A model generated the notes under the pieces. That model worked only from the letters and a program-made list of their open reading frames with translations. It did no database searches and was not told where the DNA came from. Position numbers and translations under genes: made by a program. From Isoetes taiwanensis (Eukaryota; Streptophyta; Lycopodiopsida; Isoetales; Isoetaceae), in contig JAJEKV010000052.1 in assembly GCA_021234155.1 (NCBI GenBank), positions 5,127,606-5,191,605 of the forward strand: 64,000 nt of DNA, written 5' to 3'. Below are positions 33,061-46,039 of this stretch, piece by piece; within the stretch, counting starts at the first letter, position 1; every line of letters starts with the position of its first letter.

Positions 33061-36000
33061 CTTTTGGTGATTAGATTGAAGTTAAGATGCTAAAATAAAC
33101 TATGATAGAAATTACCTTTGCTAAAACAGCGAGTGGAAGTATATGAGATCACGTTAATCTCTTTCACTTAGATAGTAAGAGAATGTATACCAAAGCGTGA
33201 AAAGAAGCTTATGGTGAAACCTGCGATTATCTAACGTGAATTGCATATAAAGTATTACATAAAATGTTCACTTACATTGGAGAGTGACTTTGGGAAGCTT
33301 GCTTTTAGGTAAAGTATATTGTAGTAAGCTAGGTGATCCTTGTACCTTATATGGGATGTAAATTGTAGGGATATCATGATTGTTGGGAATAGGACATTAT
33401 GACATCCTAGAATAAGCTTTTCCTATAGGGAGGAAAATGCTAGACCTTTTATGTGTTCTTGTATAATATATCTAGACATACTAAATGCTTGGATACCATG
33501 GTGATATGTCAAGGTTGCATTATGTTAGCATGTACTTGTTGAATATTTGACATCATGTGGTAGAACATGAATGTGATATGTCTATGATATCATTTGCAAA
33601 TCTTGGCATTGTTCTATATTCACAGTAAAATGCATAGAAATGCATATGAATTATGACTCTTGATTCTTTGGATCATATGATGAGTAAACATGGTTTAAAC
33701 TTTCGACATGTGGGGCACATGTGCTAAGTTCTTAGGCGATACATGAGTGCATATTCTCATTTGGAGTCCATTTCACGGTGGCTTGGACTTCCTTGGTTAT
33801 TCTTGTTCTTGACATGGGCATTGTATGCAGTGAGGGTGCTTCATGCATTACTTAGCGGAAGTGGTCCCTAGTCTTTGAATGAGGAGCTGGGAGGGTGTTT
33901 ACACATGAGGCTTACCCCCACGGAAATTATTTCTTCGCGAGGGGGCACGTCCTGACTTAGGTGTAGCCTTTATAGAACGGATGGAGCCTTTGCATGCTTA
34001 TGGATATCTCATGGTTATTTCGCATGGTTCCTCATGGTCTCATGATTATCTCTTGGATTTATTGTAAAGGTTATGACATGTGCATTGTTATCTTATTATG
34101 GCTTGATGATGTTTTGGTTCTTATTATCATTGTTTCATGTTATGTGCTATCTTGCATTGGGGTTTCTAGCATAAAGGGAATTTTAGGTGAGGCTGGCACA
34201 GTATTCTTGTAGTTAATTTTTTTATGTGTATGTTTCTTGTTGATTATGCCATCATTTTCTAAATGCACTCAAACTAGCTTAGTCTTTAAGACTAGCAGTG
34301 TTCATGGTGCTACTTGAGTTTTAGGAGATAGCGAGAATGTAGCGGGGCAATTGAAGAGGCACAGCTACGTCTGATCTTTATTTATGAGGATTTTTGTATG
34401 CCTTTAGAAGGCCTTATCATTTCTAGAGCTTATGTATATATAGAAGCTCATTTATATATACAAGAGTACTATGTTATGCTTCAAATGAATATGTACTACT
34501 AGGGATTTTGAAGACAAAAGATTAATTCTTTACAAGATTTCTTCAATAATTACATTATTCAACTTATGGATAACAATTTGTCATTGATTCATTACAGGAG
34601 TAGATGGGATTTGGGGTTACACGGAGGTTAACCGGCAGGCCAGGTCTGATTGATATCGGTATAATTGGATCATTGGTGTTGATATATAATTGGATTAGAA
34701 ATTTCAGCTAAGTTTATTGGTTGTGGATGGTGCTAATGATATCTTCCAGATCATGTATGGGCCGATGATCTAGGATATTGCAATGAATGCATCCAAGTAT
34801 GGAAATGTAATGACATGATATCTAATATTGGTTTCTTTAATTATATTTTTACGTAATTGGAGATAACGTGGTGCATTAAAGGCATATTTGTGTCTGAGAA
34901 TTTGGTAAGTCTTAGGTCACAGGCGCATTCTCTTTTGAATATCTTTGGATAGTCGGCCACTTTCTTTTAGGTATTTATCCAAATCGGTGAATTTGCTAAA
35001 GGATTGCATTTCACATGGCAGATGCTTGGCTATTATGGAGTGTATGAAGGCGAGAAGCTGAAGAAAGGTCTTTTATGATAAGCGTGTTTGCCTAGGTGAA
35101 CATTTCAAGAAATTAAGTAAGAAGTTGTATAATTGCTTTGTGGATACCAATTGCTTTGTCATTATTAAACTTCAATAATATGGGTAGTCATCTAAAAAGT
35201 GATTGATGCTTCAGGGACATTTCTTACTTAGGAAGTACTTTGTAATATTTTGAGTGTATATTATGAAGTAAAACATGTTCTTCAAAAAACTATGGTGGTG
35301 TGATCAAGGAACTAATCTTAGTTCAATCTTGTACAAAACATGAAGGGCGCTAATAGAAATGTCTTCATGTGGAGCATGAGCAGTGAGGCTGGATTATGTG
35401 AAGGTATGATTTTGTTTGCTTATTTTCTCTGGTGGTAGAGATGATGAGTGATAGATCCATTGGCAAATGGTGTTTTTGGAACAAAGTCTCTTGAATGTAA
35501 TATCAAAGAAGAAATAATTATGTATGAAATTTGAGCTTTCCTTATTAAATCAAGGTGAGTTATTTCTACATTAAGGAGACATTAAATTGTGGCTTGCTAG
35601 TGGTGAGTTGATGCTTACGGATCTTTGAGTATAGAGGTGTTAATATATCCTACTTTTGTTGTTCTTTGGAGTCAATTTAGGAGCGGTTATAATTGAGTTC
35701 CATGATAACAAGAATCACGACTAAAATAAGATATAAGTTGAGCTTAAGTTTTATGCGGATTGCATTTTGATAGTTAGAAGTTTGTCAAGATGGCTAGTTT
35801 GGAAATATTGTATAGATGGTTATGAGTATTGACATAGAAAGAAAAATGCCATTATCTATACAATGACTCTATTTGGAGATTAAAAGTCTTATGCGTGTTC
35901 TTATGTGGCGATCTTTTGTACATGTTTTACATCCAAGATTATAAGCGAAGTAGGATTTAGAGGATTTGAAAGATTTTACCATATTTCTCAAGGGCAAAAG

Positions 36001-36180
36001 TAAGTGCTTTTGAGAACACAAATTTGGTCAAGGATTGAGTAAATAGAGAATGATCTTAAACATTTGGTCAAGATATATTGAAATATATTGGGGATATAAT
36101 AGGATATATAAAACATTGTAAATGATGATTGGAATAGCCATATCCTTGGTGGTAGGAAAGCGGTAGGTAAGCGGTATATG
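33061..36180. other. Decayed AT-rich region, probably old retroelement interior
   Basis: Almost no open frames and no intact motif. It lies directly upstream of the chromodomain scrap at 36193, so an old chromovirus pol gene is the likely origin. This is inference from position only. Confidence 0.3.
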
Positions 36181-36192
36181 ATGGAACCTAAA

Positions 36193-36265
36193 AATATGAG
36201 GACATACTTGGTGAGGTGGAAAGGAAATGTTACGGCAAGGTGAAATGCCACATTTGGAAGTATAT
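36193..36265 (+). pseudogene. Chromodomain scrap of a Ty3/gypsy chromovirus
   Basis: Reads NMRTYLVRWKGN at 36193-36228, followed by a GCCACATTTGGAAGTAT segment that fits the (A)TWE part of the motif after frame slips. YLV(K/R)WKG...ATWE is the signature of the integrase C-terminal chromodomain of plant chromoviruses, which steers integration into marked chromatin. No integrase core is recognisable upstream. Confidence 0.55.
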
Positions 36266-38540
36266 AATTTGATGTAAATTACTATCAATAATATGCCCAA
36301 GTTGGGAGTTCTTGTCTATATACTTGTGCTCTCTTATGGGAATGGGGATATATTCAGAAGAATGTTAGTTTCATCACAATCTACCAAGAAAGTAAGCATC
36401 ACATTTAGGTGCATCATGGGATTCTTGCTAGTGATGGAAGGAAGGAAACTTGATGGTTTGAATAGTTTTAATTAGTTAGATGTATACAACCGGGTTAGTA
36501 AAAGCTACTTGGATTATGCATGAGAGCATGCCAACAATTTTCGAGTGTAAGAATAGAGGTTTTGTTTGATAGATAGGAATAAAGGCTTTATAAGCTTGGT
36601 GATGTGCAGGAAAAGTTAGCATTAGGGAATGAAATTAACCTATGTAATGAAACATTAGTTTAGAAGCGGTGAGCAATGTCTAATGAAATTACTTTTATAG
36701 CTTAAGATATTTGATAATTATTTCCGATATGTTAAATAGGCTTCTTTGAGAGAATCTATATTGTAGACTATGTGACGTTCGACATAGTATCTGAGTCCCA
36801 AGACATATCTTTATGCTTGCCTGCAAATCCTTTGGCGTACACATCACCGGCCAGCGTGTACGCCCGATGTAATAGCGGTAGCACCCTAGGGGAGCAGCTT
36901 TGCAGGTAATGCATTTATTAATATGCACATTGCAAGAGTGCACATTATCACAAGTACACATTTCCCCATGTGACACTTTATGCCACCCTAGTCATTAAAG
37001 GCAAGTAGGCCACACCCAGGTATCTACATGCTTAAAGAATGGTAGAAACCTAGCCCTAACCCCTTGTCTATTTAGGTAAAGAAACCCTAACTTGCCATTT
37101 TAGTCCATAGGGTTTTAGAGACTCTGTTTTAACAGATCAAGAGCCAATCTGCCTCCCAAGATGTATCCTAAGGGGTGCTTCGTTAGTTTCCTTTCTAGCT
37201 TCATCTTCGGCGGTTGGCATGAATTGAGCTCAGGCGAGGAGGAGCAAGCGGGGATCAGGTATTTCGTCAATTTAATAATTAAACCGCCTTTCAATCATTG
37301 TATAAGTAGGTTTTAGCCTATTAAATCGCCCACTTAACAACCATCTAGATCTCTAGATACCGGTTCTAACTAAAGAACCTAACTCTATGATTTAGATTAG
37401 ATCTTGTTCTTTAGTTCCTGCAGTGATATGTATGATGATGTATTTCTATGAACTCATTGTATTGGGAAGGGTAGAGACCTTAGAGCCTAGTAATATGATG
37501 CTCCTAGCCAACCCTCTTTGCTTACTGACAGATTCGGCTTTGTGTACAAGAACCACACACAGTTTGTGGGTGAAGGGACTAGGCGGCTCATAAGGAGGGT
37601 TCATGTTAAGAGCTCATGAAGATGATCCCTGGTGTGTAAGGCCTAGGGATCCACATGGACTAGGTCTAATGGCTTGCCTTTATGCGTGTGGGTAAGGCAT
37701 GGGATGCGACACCCGTGGGGTGATCGTCACCCTCCATTGGAGTTTCAAATTCGAATAAGAGCGGTGGCCCTCTAGTCACCTTAGTCGGCATGTGAGGATC
37801 TGCGGAGGGAGTTATCCTACCTGCCCCATGGTGGGAGATGCCAGCCCGGGGAGATAGCCCCTTGGCTATGCATCCCGGCCGAGATTCTGGTCAGTCCCAA
37901 CACTTTTCAGCCTACTTTGCAAAGTGTGCAGGGAGAGGTGGATGGAGTGCACTCTAAGCCATGTTCTCATGCCGGCTAAATCCATTGTCATGAATTACAT
38001 GCAATGAACTCACGGAGACCCAAGCCCTCAATCATTCGCTTGGAGTGAGCCTTGGGTAGGATTCCCACATATGTGATGTCTTGATCTTTGTCTATGCAGG
38101 ATATGTGATGAGCCATCCTTGAGATGGTTATGTGATGTTGCTATCTTGACATGTATGTGTTTAAGCGCTCAGCATTCATTAGGCCACGAAGGGAGGCAGG
38201 GTAAAATGACCCATCATTCTTCCCACTAGAACTCACCAAGGTTGGGTACGTGGAGGGCCTTGTGTCGATATGTGGGCGGTATGGGGATGAACTCTGTTGG
38301 TATATGGTAGAAGATTACCGCAGGTATATGAGTAGGACATCCAGTGTGGTATCGAGCAATGTTCTTGAGACCAAGAGCAAGAACTGCTGGCTATGTTCGA
38401 TAGTACTAACTTGATAGGATCCTCAAACCTCGAAAGTGGGAAATTTTTTCACATTTTGTAGTATATACTAAGCTAGTACTTGATTAAGCAATTGGAACAT
38501 AAAAAGAGACTAAAAGTTGGAGCTAAATCTTTCCAAAGAT
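36266..38540. other. LTR-like region downstream of the chromodomain
   Basis: The GC-richer segment 37000-38300, with AACCCTAAC-type words (37074-37090) and no coding, has the character of a long plant gypsy LTR or 5' leader and sits where the 3' LTR of the decayed chromovirus would be. I found no second copy in the window to prove LTR status. Confidence 0.3.
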
Positions 38541-38544
38541 AACA

Positions 38545-38835
38545 ATGTCTCTACGTCGTGCGAGGAAGCACAAACCTAAAGAAGTTTGGAATTAGAACCA
38601 CAGGCATGCGATGCGAACATTGAAACCCTAATCACCTTAATACTTGATGAATTTCAAAAGGTAACATGCTAGATCCGAGGTTTTAAAGGTAAGAATTAAC
38701 TAGATTTGTATATTACACCCTAGAAATATTAACACAAAATCATATAAGTTAGTCTAAAATCACAATGTCTCTGCGTCGCGGGAGCTTGATCTAATTGTTA
38801 GCTCGGGCCTCCAACATCATGTGAGACCAATGGAG
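38545..38835. repeat. LTR-like short motif, copies 1 and 2
   Basis: An AATGTCTC motif followed by a CGTCG/GCGAGGAAGC-type stretch, a run near AAACCTAAA, TTTGGAATTAGAACC and GAGCAT/GGCATGCG words occurs at about 38545-38625. A poorer copy (AATGTCTCTGCGTCGCGGGA) is at about 38764-38835. The same motif recurs at 40390 and 40595. Confidence 0.6.
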
Positions 38836-40384
38836 TTAAGAAAGTCTAAAATTAAGCATATGTAATAGGTTAATAGGTATGTAGCACAACCAAAAGTAGC
38901 GAAATTTGATCTAAATTGGCCATCCATAAAATAGACCTAGACCCCCCCTTCATTTATGCGTTTTCTCCTTAGAAAATTGCTCCAGCTTTTAAAGCGATTT
39001 TTTGGGCGCTTGAGCCTGGATCGTGGCCAAGTAAGACATGGCGAACCAAGCGGACTGCTAGGGTTCTCGAGAAGGCGAGAGCATGATGCCCTGCGCCGAT
39101 TGGATGCCGGGGCGCCTTCTTAGCAGAAGACCAGCCTTCATCGGCGGGGAGCGACTTGGGGCGAGCACCAAAGGGAAGGATCAGCGGGGAGGAGCACAAG
39201 GCGAGGAGATAGACCATGCAGTGCGACTAAGAAGGGGCGTGCACTGGATGCGAACGAAGTGCTTTCGAAAATTGAGGCAATAGCGGCAGATCACGAGAGG
39301 TCCTGTAGCGAGTCCTCGGCAAGATAAAGACGCAGCGAGGCGAGAGGCAAAAGGAGCAAGAAAAGCCCGGAGAGCCCACCCACGGCGGTGGGAGGAGCAG
39401 CTAGAGCATGGATCCAAATACACGAAACAGAGCGAAGCGCGGCGAAGAAAAAGCGAAGAAAGAGAGGGAAGAGGGGAGGAGAAGGAAGGCCAAGAGGCTG
39501 AAGGCGAAGAAAAAGAAAAGAGCAAACCGTGGAGGAGCCCAAAGAAGGTTGAAGAAGACCCCCAACCCCAAGATCGTCATCCGCGGGGTAGCCAGCCGAT
39601 CAGCCCTCTCCTCTGGCTGACTCGGCGGCGGGACTTCAACCCTAACTACGAGAAGGTGGAAGTTCTTGAAGCGGTGATGGCGGGAGGACCAAGAAGCGGC
39701 GGTTAGTGCGAGGCACCCCGGCATATTGACTTGGGATAGGAAGAAAGGCGCGCGACCTGCGAGAATGCGTGCGTGATAGACCTGTCAAGGTCTATCGATG
39801 AAGGGCACAATCGCGTTCATGAAGAAGTGGGAGGCTTATAACTCTACTATCGGGGAGAACAAGGTAACTTTTGTTGAAAGTGGGTGCCATCCAAACACGC
39901 TCAAGCCACCGCGAGGCCCAAGCCTCCCGAAGCCAGCCAAAGGAGAGCGGCCAAAGGAAGCTGAGGAAGCGCATTACGGGAGATTAGGCGTACCGGTAGC
40001 GACTGACTTCCCTAATCCCCGTGCACCGTTAAGCCCGACTAGTGGGAGAAATTAGGTACCAAAGGTACAACACCGGCATGAGGGGTGATGGGCCGAGATC
40101 TTCTTGGCGTTCACGAGAGCGTGAGCGAGGCTGAGATGCGGCGCACGGGAATTCCACGGCTTTGCCTTGTACATAGCAAAGAGTAACATTAATGAGGAAG
40201 ACATGCGCTAGCCAGCTACATTAGGGAGAACCCGATGAAATTTTGTAAATGATAAAATTTTGGTTTTAGCAATACAAAAGTGTTTTGAGTAGGTGTGTAT
40301 ATAAATGTACTTAACTAAGTTGGCTTAGCAAGTAATAGCTTTTGTTTTGATCAAATTTGGACATATTTAGGAAACAGAAGTAGT
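38836..40384. other. GC- and purine-rich segment between motif pairs
   Basis: From about 38960 to 40230 base composition changes sharply: GC- and purine-rich with long AAGGCGAAGA-type runs. Open frames exist on both strands. The plus-strand frame at 39408-39620 is extremely basic (RRKAKRLKAKKKKRANRGG), and the frame at 39798-40055 contains MKKWEAYNSTIGENKVTFVE. Neither is recognised. Because the segment interrupts a series of otherwise similar LTR-like motifs, it may be an insertion within an LTR or a decayed gag-like region. Confidence 0.35.
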
Positions 40385-40665
40385 GAGGAATGTCTCACCG
40401 TCATGCGAGGAAGCAAATCAAAAATTGAGTTAGAACCTACGAGCATAGCGTGTGAGACCTTCACATCTAAACTAGACCAAAACATCCGTCGGCCAAATGA
40501 GGGTCAATCTTGAGTATCTCGAGAAAGAGTCTAGCATAATTTGACCCTTAGTTCACCTAGATTGGACAAGGTTTGACAAGTTAGGGTAAATGTCTCACCT
40601 GCGATGGCGCCGGAAGCCCAAACCTAAAATTTGGAATTAAGACCCGAGCATCGTGAACCTCTTTG
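40385..40665. repeat. LTR-like short motif, copies 3 and 4
   Basis: AATGTCTCACCGTCATGCGA at about 40389 and AATGTCTCACCTGCGATGGC at about 40592. Each continues through TTAGAACC/TTAAGACCCGAGCAT and a GTGAGACC/CGTGAACCT-type end. Together with the copies at 38545 and 38764 they form a four-member direct repeat series upstream of a TATA box. Confidence 0.6.
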
Positions 40666-40848
40666 TTACTCCCACTATGCCATATCCAGTGGCCTCTAGT
40701 TTGTTGCAATAGGTTCATTAAATAGTTCGGTCATGCTAAAAACCTCAAAATAGCTTTCCAATCACTCATTTTTGACCCCAAGATATATGGGATTGCTAAC
40801 CCCAGCAGTTTTCCAAGTCACCCAAAAATTAGGGGTTTTCCCTTTCTC

Positions 40849-40856
40849 TATAAATA
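40849..40856 (+). promoter_or_regulatory. TATA box of the gypsy-element LTR
   Basis: TATAAATA followed by GGCCCC and a pyrimidine-rich stretch, then CATCCTACAAG about 30 bp later as a plausible transcription start. Its position before the gag-pol region fits an LTR promoter. Confidence 0.5.
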
Positions 40857-43145
40857 GGCCCCATTTCTCTCACTTAGCATCCTACAAGTTTGCTCGGACC
40901 TTCTAGAAGATTTTCCACGACTCTCTAAAGGCGTACGCATCGTTTGCTAGCCCATCTCCTCTACATCATGGCAACGGCCCGGCTCTAGGAGATGAGTACG
41001 GCGCCCGGCCGCCCCATGCGGTGAGGCAGATGTCAGTGCCATATTCAAGTTTTTCCGGAAGAGATAGATGTCCAAGCCACTCTGCAGCACCCAGCAGCAT
41101 ATAGAGAGTCTTGGTAGGAGGTTCCAGAAGATAGGAGTAGGGCAGAGTCCCCTTGAGTCGACTCCCCTTATGCAGACTATTTTGTTCCCAGACCATCCCT
41201 TCAAAGCGACCTTGGGTGATGTTCCAAACAAGGTTCGATTGTCGTGTTAAATTATCTGATCAACAAGGCCAGAGGTTGCGGACTACATGAGAATGCTTGG
41301 CGATTGGCGAGGACCAAGTATTTCTCTACGCCTTAGCAATCTATCTTTCCCATAGTGCGAAAACCCCCATGGGGAAACCTCCTCCCTCCCATGGATGTGG
41401 ACCCCATAGACTCCTCGGCCAATGAGACTAGCTCAGCACACTAGCGTGCCAACAGGAGCAGAAGGAAGCGAAGGCGGAGTCGGATGGCGGGGACTAAATT
41501 AGGGCTGAGCCAGTGAGGGAAGCGGCTGACTAGCGAGGCCGGGGAGTTGCAGCAACTTTGAGCGAGACGGTAGACCCTCGGGATCGGCTCTCCCCACTTG
41601 GGCTAGGTATCACAAGTAGCCCCCATCATCATCGTGGCGAGGAGTACACGCTCCTGGTGACATCGAACCTCTCGAGATACAGGAAGGGAGATGCAGGCTT
41701 CGGCGAGTTCTTTGCACCAGCTGCTGCAACAACGGATCTGGATGATTTCATCATCAGGGGAGTTCCAGACTTCGTTCGGTGAAGGCGACACTACGAGAAT
41801 TCGACTTGGGATATCAAGCCTCTGACAACATCGAACCAAATAATGGCTTCGGGACCCTCTGATGCGAAGAGGAGTTCTATGCCATCCAAGAGCGGATGGG
41901 GATCAGGTGGCAAGACCACGAACTTATTTTGATGTCGAGCTCTTGACACCAGCCTCCCCTTGAGAGAAGAAGTGGGATGCGACCTCGAGCCAGTCTCATG
42001 GGCAATCGAGGGGATTACGAGAGAGTTCACGAGGTGGAGGTCGTGAATATGCGAAGACATAGAAATCAACAGCGTCGCTATGACAATTGGCTGAGATATA
42101 TTATCTTCCCTGGCGATGGGCGGAGAATAGCGGTAATACGCCAAATTCAGCGAAGAAGGAGTATTCATGCTCATACGCACTCTGAGGGCTTTGGCAGGCA
42201 GCTGCGGCTGGCTTCAAACACGGTATGCGTCTTAGTCAAAGCGATGGCGCTTATTTATCTTCCGACTTATGCATACCCTACGGCAATGGCAATGGCCAGC
42301 GGCCTACGTCCCGACAGCGAGTAACCCATCCTACCGGCTGATTTCAAGAATAGTTAGACTCTTGATCGGAGAGCATTGTATTAAAATATTATATATACAT
42401 AAAAATATCTTCTTTTGCACTTTAAATGTTTGTTGATGTATTTTTGTCCCATAACTATACCAACAAATACATACCGTCACAATAGAACAAATAAAAACTA
42501 ACCATAGGCCATGATCTACTTGTGTATGCAGCTAGGAAGGCCTGGCGAGAGGGAACAGTAACCATAGGGAGAGCGGACTCACGCCTAGGCCGCATCCGAC
42601 AAGAGAACATGTCTGAAGCATTTGGTGCCATGACTCCCGAAGAGAGATATGCTTGAATGGCAACGGATCTTGAGCAAAATAAAGGCTTTCTTGGCAGCAC
42701 AAGGGAGAATTGGCCCAAATGGCGGTGTCGGTTGCAGAAGCACACCTCGAGGAAGCGAAGGACAAGAAGAGGAGCGAAGGAGGAGGTCCCTAGCAATCAC
42801 TCCAGAGCCTGAAGCTCTGATTAGGACTCAACTCGAAGAAGAGGAAGAACAAGGGCAGGACGAAGAGGCAGCGAGAAACAAGGACCACGAGAACCTGGGA
42901 CTATTCTCAGGAAGGTAGACTCAGGCAACCACGACAACATATGGAAAGCGAGAAAGTTGGAGCGGTTCTGCGGGAGATAGCGAGGTCGGGATGGAGCGAA
43001 GCATGGTTAGATGAGATGGCCGAGTATGGCTTAAGCAGCCTATAGTATGAAGGAACAAGGACAAGGGTAGGGTGGCAACAACCAACCTTAAAGGAACAGC
43101 ATCTGGTGGAAGGCTATGCCAAGGCCCATGGCTTAAGCAGGTTCA

Positions 43146-43331
43146 GTGCGAGGTTCAAAAAAGTTTGCTAAGGCTTTCAAGCGCCATTATGTACAGCGAG
43201 AACATAAGTCCCAACATGATGCAGCTGATTCTACGAGGTTGCAGCAAGGCAACAAATCAGTCCAAAAATATCTGAGAGGAATTCATGAGACCCCAAAGGC
43301 TTTGCGTGCGAAGTTGAGTGAAAAGCCTTGA
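43146..43331 (+). pseudogene. gag capsid region of the gypsy element
   Basis: The open frame contains KFAKAFKRHYV followed by STRLQQGNKSVQKYLR, matching the W-x-x-F-x-x-(A)F...F-x-x-L-x-QG-x-x-SV-x-x-Y pattern of plant retrotransposon gag (PF03732 family). Gag forms the virus-like particle that packages element RNA. It continues in another frame as SYIEGLNGQIH (about 43332). The frame breaks on both sides. Confidence 0.75.
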
Positions 43332-44579
43332 TGAGCTATATTGAAGGATTGAATGGCCAGATCCACTTAAGCTTGTAAGGCAATAAACCCAAGGCGATAT
43401 GAGGCAGAATCAAGGCAATAAGCACCCAGGCAGGACCTGAGCGGCGGCATTAGTACTAGGATAAAGAGCAAAACAGCGGTTATAGCCCTAAGAACACAGC
43501 AAGCCAGTCGACTAAAACCCCACATAGTAGCAGCCATGGAAGCGGCAGGAGAAGAAAGCGGTGTCCCTTCCAAAAGAAGACAAAGCGAGGAAGGGGTCAA
43601 ACTACTCCAAAGCGGTCTTGATCCTTTTTATAGAGCAATGCAAGGAGAAGAGCAGGAGTGCATAGAGAAAGCAGCTTTGCTTGAGGTGCTTCCAGCCCGG
43701 TACCGAAGCAGTGAAGCCCCTTGCCGTCATGAAGCGCTTGGCCTTCATGGAAGTTAAGGTGGATGGGACACTTTCCGTCAGCGGCCCGGCCAGCCCGGCC
43801 CGGCCTGCGACTATATTGAAGTGAGTGTCACATTTTGCTGCCATAGATACAAAACAAGCGAGAGAGAGAATCGGTATAAGGTAATTTCCGCATTGCAGGG
43901 AAGGCCAAGGCCAAGTCTTTCATAATGCGATAGACTCGGGGAAGTAGCCACAACTTTGCATCCCAAGAATGGTTGAGATGTTGAAGTTGAAACCGGTGAG
44001 AAGTCAAAGTAGGGCCCGTAGTCTTAGCAAGTGGGCGATGCAAGACAAGCGGCGGGCAAGAGGATAAGCCATTGACTTGCGGGGAATTAACACATCCGGA
44101 TGGGGGCGGTAATGGGTATCGGAGGCCATGACTTGATCCTTAGGAATGGAGTACCTTGGACCAGCGGGGGCCATCATTGATTGTGGAAGCGGAAGGTAGC
44201 CTCAGTAGCGGCAAGATCATTGAGATCCGCGAGGTAAAGAAGTTGTTCCCATCATGCGGTGTATGTCTAGTAAGAGGCTGCTCAAGTGCATAAAAGGCGA
44301 GTAGGTAGCGCATATCTTCAAGCTTGAGATCGAAGAGCACGGCGTAGTGGAAAGCAAAGGAAGACAAGGTGCACCGACAAATTGCCCAAGCAAATAGCTA
44401 AGTTGATCCGCGGAGTTCCGCGATCTTTTCCCAGATGAGATCGGCGCCTTCCTCCTTATAGAAGTCGAGTGTGAGATAGCACTTGAACAGGAACCAAGCT
44501 GACGAGCAGGCTCCATACGAGGATGACGGCTAGCGAGGAATTGTGAACTAAAGAAGCAGTGCGAGGGAGTTGCACCGAC

Positions 44580-45120
44580 TTGAAGCTTCATTAGACCTGG
44601 CGATCTCACCATTTGGGGCACCCATTCTTTTGTGAAGAAGAAGGATGGCAGCTTGAGGATGTGCATAGATTCTGACGGTTGAACAAGCACACCATCAAGA
44701 ATAAGTATCTCGCTTTCGAGGATCGGATGACCGATGGATCAGCTCTAAGAGTAGCTCTTCTCCAAGATAGACACGAGGTGAGGTACCATCAGATCGGGGA
44801 TCCAAGGAAGAAGGCGTCCACAAAACCTTCAGAGCGGTATGGGCTATGAGTTCACGGTAATGCCTTTACGGCCTTTCAAGCGCCCCACTTAGCGTTCATG
44901 AGGCTCATGAGCGACATCTTCGAGGAGTTCTTGGACACCTTTGTGATGAGTATTCTTTGATGACATTTTAGTGTATAAGATCCCTTGAAGAGCATGTACA
45001 ACACCTAGGAGAGTGCTTGAAGAAGCTAAGAAGGAGGCACCGGTTATGCCTGCGCTAAGTTGTGATGCCACTGCCTTGAGAGGATGGAATACCTAGGGCA
45101 TGTGATCTCGTGAAGGAATC
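44580..45120 (+). pseudogene. Reverse transcriptase of the gypsy element
   Basis: Frame-shifting segments give FVKKKDGSLRMCID (44628-44670), NKHTIKNKY (about 44683-44707), a YHQI stretch (about 44785), YGLxEFTVMP (about 44838-44868), FMRLMSDIFEEFLDTFV (44894-44944), and the catalytic FFDDILVY at 44952-44975. GHVIS at about 45098 marks the thumb. These are the conserved blocks of a Ty3/gypsy RT, which copies the element RNA into DNA. The two catalytic Asp are present, but the frame is broken at least six times. Confidence 0.8.
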
Positions 45121-45359
45121 TCGGCCGGACCACCTTACGATTGAAGCGGTGATTGATGGCCCGCGCACGAAAGAATGTCCATGAGGTCATAAGTTTTTCT
45201 TGGCCTAGCAGGGTACTATAAGAGTTTGTGAAGAACTTTGCGAATAAGCGCCCATGCTGATTTGTGGCCGGAAAAAGAAGTGAAGGATTAGGCGGATCAT
45301 TGGCACAAAGAAAGCCCAGCGAGGTTTTGAATTGTTGAAGGAAGCTTTGGCAACACGCC

Positions 45360-45735
45360 CCCGTCTTGACCCTGCGGACCGAGGAGAACAAGCTTGTGGT
45401 GACAGACGCAAGTAAGATAATCAGGTCGGTGTTCATGCGGAAGGCGAGTAGTAGCCTATGATTCTCGGAAGATGAATGGCAAAGCAGCGCTACGGAGCTC
45501 ATGATCAGAATTGCCTGCGGTTGTCAGGGCACTAAGAATTTAGGCACTACCTCTTGGGAAGGAAGTTCAGTTGGACACTGAGATCATCGAGAGCCTCAAT
45601 ATGTATTCACACAACCACATCTCAACTTTGAGAAGCGTGAGAAGGTGGATGGAGTTCCTCGAGAAGAGTATGACTTTGATATAGTCTATAAGCCGGGGAA
45701 GCTCAATATGGTAGGCGATGCGCTTTCAAGGCATC
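45360..45735 (+). pseudogene. RNase H region of the gypsy element
   Basis: Begins with the LTLRTEENKLVVTDASK-type strand (about 45367-45415), which carries the first catalytic Asp, passes through a QALLTELMI-like and GTKNL-like region, and ends with YDFDIVYKPGKLNMVGDALS (45669-45728), the typical end of the gypsy RNase H. It removes RNA from the RNA-DNA hybrid. Confidence 0.75.
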
Positions 45736-46039
45736 GCTTTGACAACAAGAATGCAGCGCAATGCAATTTTGGCGGCTTCGCTATTGACTTTGGAAAGAAG
45801 ATCGAAGAAACCTTACTTATGAGATGGGGACTTCAAAGAGTATGGGGCGGTTGTGCAAGGGAGGCAAGAGCTGAGACAAGGAGAAACCTTCAAAATTTTA
45901 AGAAGGAAGAGTAACCTGCGTACCATAAGAACAAGTTGTGTGTGCGGAATCGCCGAGGGGGTGAGAAGTTGATTCTCCACGACACCCTGTGTAGATCCCA
46001 TAAGTGACCCGCGGAGATTTATGAAGACATATTTCAAGT

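Noticed and set aside
39181-39724. Leu/Ser/Phe-rich minus-strand frames resembling a membrane protein
   Set aside because: They are the complement of a purine-rich stretch. The apparent hydrophobicity follows from pyrimidine-rich codons.
42455-42918. Overlapping open frames on both strands of the gypsy leader
   Set aside because: They are mutual shadows in GC-rich DNA. None matches gag better than the frame at 43146.
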